Source: Arachis hypogaea
Lineage: Eukaryota > Streptophyta > Magnoliopsida > Fabales > Fabaceae
Assembly: GCF_003086295.3 (NCBI RefSeq)
Contig: NC_092041.1
Location: 98,667,827-98,731,826, forward strand
Direction of reading: 5' to 3'
DNA length: 64,000 nt
Shown: one piece after another, positions 60,001 through 64,000 of the stretch
Layout: every line of letters starts with the position of its first letter
How positions within the stretch are numbered: position 1 is the first letter of the stretch
The notes under the pieces: model-generated
Seen by the model: the letters and a program-made list of their open reading frames with translations, nothing else
Database searches by the model: none
Told to the model about the DNA's origin: nothing
Translations under genes and position numbers: made by a program

Positions 60001-62240
60001 AGAACTTAAAGAAAGATGCGACAGATTCTGGACTCTCTTTTTTTATGATAAAAGAAGAACAGATATAGATTAATAAGAATTAATCTAATACCTGAGCTCT
60101 GATACAAAATGATAAAAAAAAATAAACAAAAAGATAAGGATTCAAGCTAAATAAAAAAGACATATTGAAATTGAAATAAAAACAGAAAGGATAGATTGAA
60201 ATTGAGTACAAAGAGAATAACTCTACTTTCTACCAAATTTCTTGACACAACAAGAAATGGACTCCTCAACCTAACTTGTCAATGCCATAGTTTGGAAATT
60301 GAATCGAAGGGACTCCTCAACCTTCTACCCAATTCCCCGATGCAACAAGAGAGGGACTTCTCAACCTCAATTGTCCACACCATGGTTTCATCACAAAACC
60401 AAAAAAGGGGTTTTAAAACCTCTAAATTATTCTATACTACGATTACAATAGCTAATGAGGTGTTTATAACATCTTATTAGGTTAAAACAAAGAAAATCCT
60501 AAAGTCCATAAACATAAGGTCCAATCTAGTAATTAAATAAACAAAATCAAAATATATCAAATTAAATTAAAACATTCTAAAAATATAAACTAATATCTTC
60601 TAAATAACACTTGAACTCTTCATATCACGAAAATTTGAAGCACGTATCAGTATGGTTTAAATTCTATTCTTATTCTTATTTATTCAAATAAAGAAAATTA
60701 AGGTTTTACAGATTTTTAAATGAATTTAAGCAAATGAGTTATGTTATTTTCCCCTAAAGTCTTGAGACTCTGCCGAGGAACTTTTGTTACCAAATCTGTT
60801 TTAGAATGAATTATTTTGAATCTCTCGGAAAAAGGCTTTTGATTTGGTGTAGTTCCTGAAATGGTTGGAAAGATGCTGTGGAGAGTGGCCTTATTTTAAA
60901 AAGGGGAATTTATTTTTGAGAAAAAGTGGCTTATGGGCCTGAAATGATTTGAGAAGTGAGAATTTTAAAGCCAAGGCTGAAAAGAATCGATTTTTGATTT
61001 TAAAGTAAAGTGAATTGAGAAAAAGTGATTTATGGCTTGAATGATGATTTTATGAGTTTAATGATGTTGGATGGTGGAAGTGCTATTATGTTATGAGCCG
61101 GAATGGTTGTATATGATAATGAATTATGGCTGATTGTGAAATACGTTATGAGCCAGATGGATGAGTATGAATAATGGATGATTATTGAGTTGATAAAGTT
61201 ATTGTTGCACTTTCAATTATCTAAGATACGAGTTTCCCTAGGTAAAAGCAGTGGCTAGCCACCACGTGCTCCAGGTTGAGACTCGATACTCTGCTGACCT
61301 TATGTCGTAAGTGTGGTCGGACACTGTGAAAGTTCCGGATGAGCTCGCCCCCGTGAATAAACACCAGTATGGGTGTTGTATGATTATGATTATGATTGTT
61401 AATAACTCGAGTTGGGGATGCACGATAGAGGGACAGTCCAATGGCTAGCTACCAGGACTTGTCGGGTTGCCTTTATAACCAACAGATGAGACTCATCAGC
61501 CACTAGGACAGGCATTCATCGTATGCATCTATGTGACATTGTTTAGGTGTGCATATTGTAATTGGTTTGCCTATGTGATTAATTGTGTTTAATTGCTAAT
61601 TGCCCTACTTGAAGTAACTGCTTAATTGTGCTTGAACCTTTTACTTGTGTTTGTGACTGAAAAGTTGGTTGTATTGTGATGGATTGGCTGCTGTTTGGAT
61701 TACTTGGGTCTAGGGCCGTAGTTGATTATGAGATGGGCCGAAGGTTGTATTTGGTTTTGTGTTTTTGGTTTGGAAAAGTTTGGAAAAACTAAACTGGTTT
61801 AGCATAGGTTTAATGAACCTATGCTTGGAATAGCTTGGTCATTCATACTGTATAAGAAAGACTTTCAATAAGGCTTTTAATTTATTTTATTGAGGAATTA
61901 ACAGTTTTCTCTTTCAGAAAGGATTTTGGATTTTGATATTAAACCTTTGGTTTTGAAAAGATGCATAAGACAGTTATTAATCACTGTAATGGTTTTATCT
62001 TCATGTATCCTATTATAGTAATTCTGCAACCCTATAGTGAGAACCCTTTCGAGGACGATGTTCTCACTCCCCTACATGTGTTTCCTTTTCAGGATATGGA
62101 TGAGGAAGTCACGAAGAGTCTATTCTGTTTTCTGTTTATATGATATATTGTATTGTTTTAGATATTATGTTTTCCCTCACCTTTATATTTATACATTCTG
62201 TAAGAGGGATAGGAATTGTATTTGTTAATACTTCTAAAAA

Positions 62241-62308
<68 letters not shown>

Positions 62309-62471
62309 TTTGCAAATTGTGATATTAGTATGGATGTATGTTTTGAAAAATTCCGTGTAAGTTTTAAACAGGCTCATATTTATATATTAAATACTCTTAG
62401 AGTTGTCGTAACACCAGAGCTATCAGAGTCGCGCAGCCGGAAGCGTAAGCTTTAATAGTTAGGGTGTTACA
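57069..62471 (-). mobile_element. E3: non-coding TG...CA element, probable solo LTR, with a TRIM-like element nested
   Basis: The minus strand starts TGTAACACCCTAACTATTAA (at 62471) and ends GGTCTTACA (at 57069). The perfect 5-bp duplication AAGTG lies at 57064-57068 and 62472-62476. Without the nested element and its duplication it is about 4188 bp. It is colinear with E2 on the opposite strand: start block, CCTGTCCTAGTGGCTGATGAG near 61515, GTTCCTCGGCAGAGTCTCAA near 60790, GC-rich segment 57600-58460, AT-rich tail. A (TA)n run lies at 62246-62306. Open frames at 57622-58037 come from the GC-rich segment and have no recognised domain. Confidence 0.87.
59440..60649 (-). mobile_element. TRIM-like small LTR retrotransposon nested in E3
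   Basis: The minus-strand 5' LTR is 60112-60649 (TGATACGTGC...TTTATCA on minus). Then comes a primer site TGTATCAGAGCTCAGG (complement of 60093-60108, like initiator-tRNA-Met sites), about 300 bp of internal DNA without coding, a polypurine tract GAAGAGGAGAAGAA (complement of 59794-59807) and the 3' LTR remnant 59440-59793. The two LTRs match over about 340 bp; the 3' LTR has lost the rest. Flanks GCATG (59435-59439) and GTATG (60650-60654) form a duplication with one mismatch. It lacks any protein and would depend on another element for mobility. Confidence 0.8.
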
Positions 62472-62570
62472 AAGTGTATAGTATTGTACAAATTACAATA
62501 TTGATTTAATATACAATACTATTGTGTGTATAATTTTATTTCTTGTTTTTCATAATTTTACATTACAAGA

Positions 62571-62860
62571 AAAACACCTATTTAACCACATTTTTTTTAA
62601 ACTATATTTAAAAAGCATAGTCTATTCATAGAATAGGGTATACTTTTTTCCGTGTTACACCCTTTTATGAGAGAATAAGAAACATAATTGTGGCATCATT
62701 TAAAAAGTGTAGCCTTAAATACAATAATTACTTATAAAGCGTAGTCTTATATTGATATCTATAAGTACACTTTTCGCACAAAAAATAGCGCTTTTAAAAA
62801 GTAACATATTCTTTATGTTTTGGCACTTCAAAATTGTTTACTAATATATTCATGTATACT
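62571..62860 (+). mobile_element. Candidate CACTA-type transposon terminus
   Basis: CATTACAAGAAAAACACC at 62571 differs by one base from the common plant CACTA end CACTACAAGAAAAA. It is followed by subterminal repeats of the type AAAAAGCATAGTCT, AAAAAGTGTAGCCT and ATAAAGCGTAGTCT. The other end is not in the window and the 3-bp target duplication cannot be tested. Confidence 0.5.
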
Positions 62861-63905
62861 TAATGAATTTTGTTTTAGATTTTGCTACATAAACAATAAC
62901 TTTTGTAAACAATGAGTTCTAGAATTAACCCAAAAAATAAAAAAAAAACACTCTACCTCCCAAATTATCTCCTAAACATTAACATAGATAACCATCTATA
63001 CATCTAATGAATTGAACATCTAGTCATTGTTAACTGTGCATGAGTAAATTGAATCAAAAGAAATAACTATCCAATTAAAAATAATCAACATAATCATCTG
63101 CATACCTATTAAATTGAACATCTGACCTATCTATTATTGACATTGTTTAGTATTCTCGTTATCTACCTATACTTTTTTCTTTTGTTTTTCTTTTCAGAAA
63201 CCGTCCTCCTTCAGAAACCCGTGCCCTGCTCCTCCTCTTTCAGAAAGCTTCACGCCGTTTTCACACCACCACCACTCACTGTCGCCCTTCTCCTTCGTCT
63301 TCACCTTTGGTCACCCTCACTCACCATTGCTCACCACTCACCACACCGCTCTTCATCTTGTTCACCTTCGCTCACCACTCACTGTCACCGCTCCTCAACT
63401 TCTTCACCGTCGCTCACCACTCACCGAGACATTGAAGTTCTTCTCTCTCTCTCTCTCTAAAAGAAAAACCCTAGCCGCTGCTCTCTTCTTCAAACCTGGT
63501 CCACCCGCCATCCCTACTCCTACTACTCCAGTGTTGTCGCAGCACGTCTTTATCGTCGCGTTGTGTCGCCTCTGTCCCATGGCCGTTGTCTATTCCAGTT
63601 CTGTCGCCTGTGCTCCACTGCTCCCTCTCCCTCATCTCGATTTGAGTTCTGGCCCTCATCTGAGTTTGAATTCCGTCTGTTATTTTTTCTTGTTTTTATT
63701 GTGTTATTGTGATTTAATTGGTTGTGTTGTTGCTGTGTAACTTATAATGTTCCTGTTGGTGTTGTGAATCTGAATAACAGAGAGTGATGACATATTGATT
63801 CTAAATATGAATATTATTGATTAAGAGAAAAGTAATAATTAGAGGACATGTACTGAAAAATTTATGTTAAATCTGAATATTATTAATTCTTTCTTCCTTT
63901 GTTAG
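62861..63905 (+). other. Gene-like DNA without a supported ORF
   Basis: 62861-63130 is AT-rich. 63190-63680 is GC- and pyrimidine-rich (TCACCACTCAC repeats, (CT)n at about 63439-63458, AAAACCCTAGCCGCTGCTC), like a plant 5' UTR or first exon. 63690-63900 is T-rich and intron-like. Open frames 63137-63460 and 63327-63740 follow the repeat and are not convincing. Confidence 0.45.
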
Positions 63906-63961
63906 AGTCTATTTCAATAGCAAATAATGCATGCTGGGATATTAGAGAACTTGCAGTTAAG
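63906..63961 (+). pseudogene. Exon fragment resembling Transportin-1 (importin beta-2)
   Basis: Between a splice acceptor (TTTGTTAG) and a donor (AAG|GTATGT) a 56-bp exon reads SISIANNACWDIRELAVK. This resembles the ANNACWAIGELAVK HEAT-repeat stretch of plant Transportin-1, a nuclear import receptor. WAIGE has become WDIRE, so two usually conserved positions differ. No upstream Transportin exons are present in the window where they would be expected. It is therefore most likely a captured or pseudogene fragment, possibly carried by the CACTA-like element. The sequence may continue beyond the window end. Confidence 0.6.
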
Positions 63962-64000
63962 GTATGTTAATATTATGTGCTACACTCTGATTAAATTTTG

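Overview
The window is nuclear DNA from a plant, and everything in it that can be named is transposable-element sequence. I see no intact host gene, rRNA, tRNA gene or CRISPR array. Most likely it is a legume, and probably Arachis (peanut). That is inference from remembered family hallmarks: dispersed CTGGCGTTTAACGCCAG palindromes, and an LTR beginning TGATGAGCGGATATTTTATA. No database search was possible.

Layout. (1) 1-9257: a decayed plus-strand Ty1-copia element is split by a non-coding TG...CA element (298-7877, E1a). E1a is itself split by a related element (1376-4666, E1b; 5-bp duplication AGTGT on both sides). (2) About 9360-25966: a second decayed copia element on the minus strand is split by a complete but dead Athila-type Ty3-gypsy element (10751-23061, minus strand, LTRs of 1542 and 1543 bp). 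(3) 25967-39384: AT-rich intergenic DNA with DNA transposons and SINEs. These are a 1.8-kb inverted-repeat element (28243-30056), three tRNA-derived SINEs, a 2404-bp Mutator-like element with 186-bp inverted ends and a perfect 9-bp duplication (33695-36098), and an 864-bp fold-back element (38512-39375). (4) 39385-54780: a GC-rich repeat of about 139-bp units is interrupted by E2 (40389-54472). E2 contains a young Tat-lineage Ty3-gypsy element (40725-50341; 531-bp LTRs, about 2.6 % divergent by eye; duplication AGACT). (5) 54781-57063: AT-rich DNA. (6) 57069-62471: E3 (minus strand, duplication AAGTG) carries a small TRIM-like LTR element (59440-60649). (7) 62571-64000: a probable CACTA-type terminus, then gene-like DNA ending in one exon that resembles Transportin-1.

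E1a, E1b, E2 and E3 are colinear members of one non-coding family. They begin TGTAA, end TTACA, and three of them measure 4.2-4.5 kb once nested insertions are removed. The simplest reading is solo LTRs of a long-LTR retrotransposon.

Three things are most worth a second look. First, the Athila-type element carries palindromes spaced 31 bp apart in both LTRs, the gag-protease spacer and the integrase-downstream spacer. Second, the same element repeats a cassette made of a hairpin with a compensatory base-pair change plus an 11-bp motif, once at the polypurine tract and once ahead of its downstream ORF. Third, the Tat element carries an antisense gene of about 600 codons with its own TATA box and a candidate 99-bp intron. 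Coding sequences in the large elements all carry stops or frameshifts. They are described here as found.
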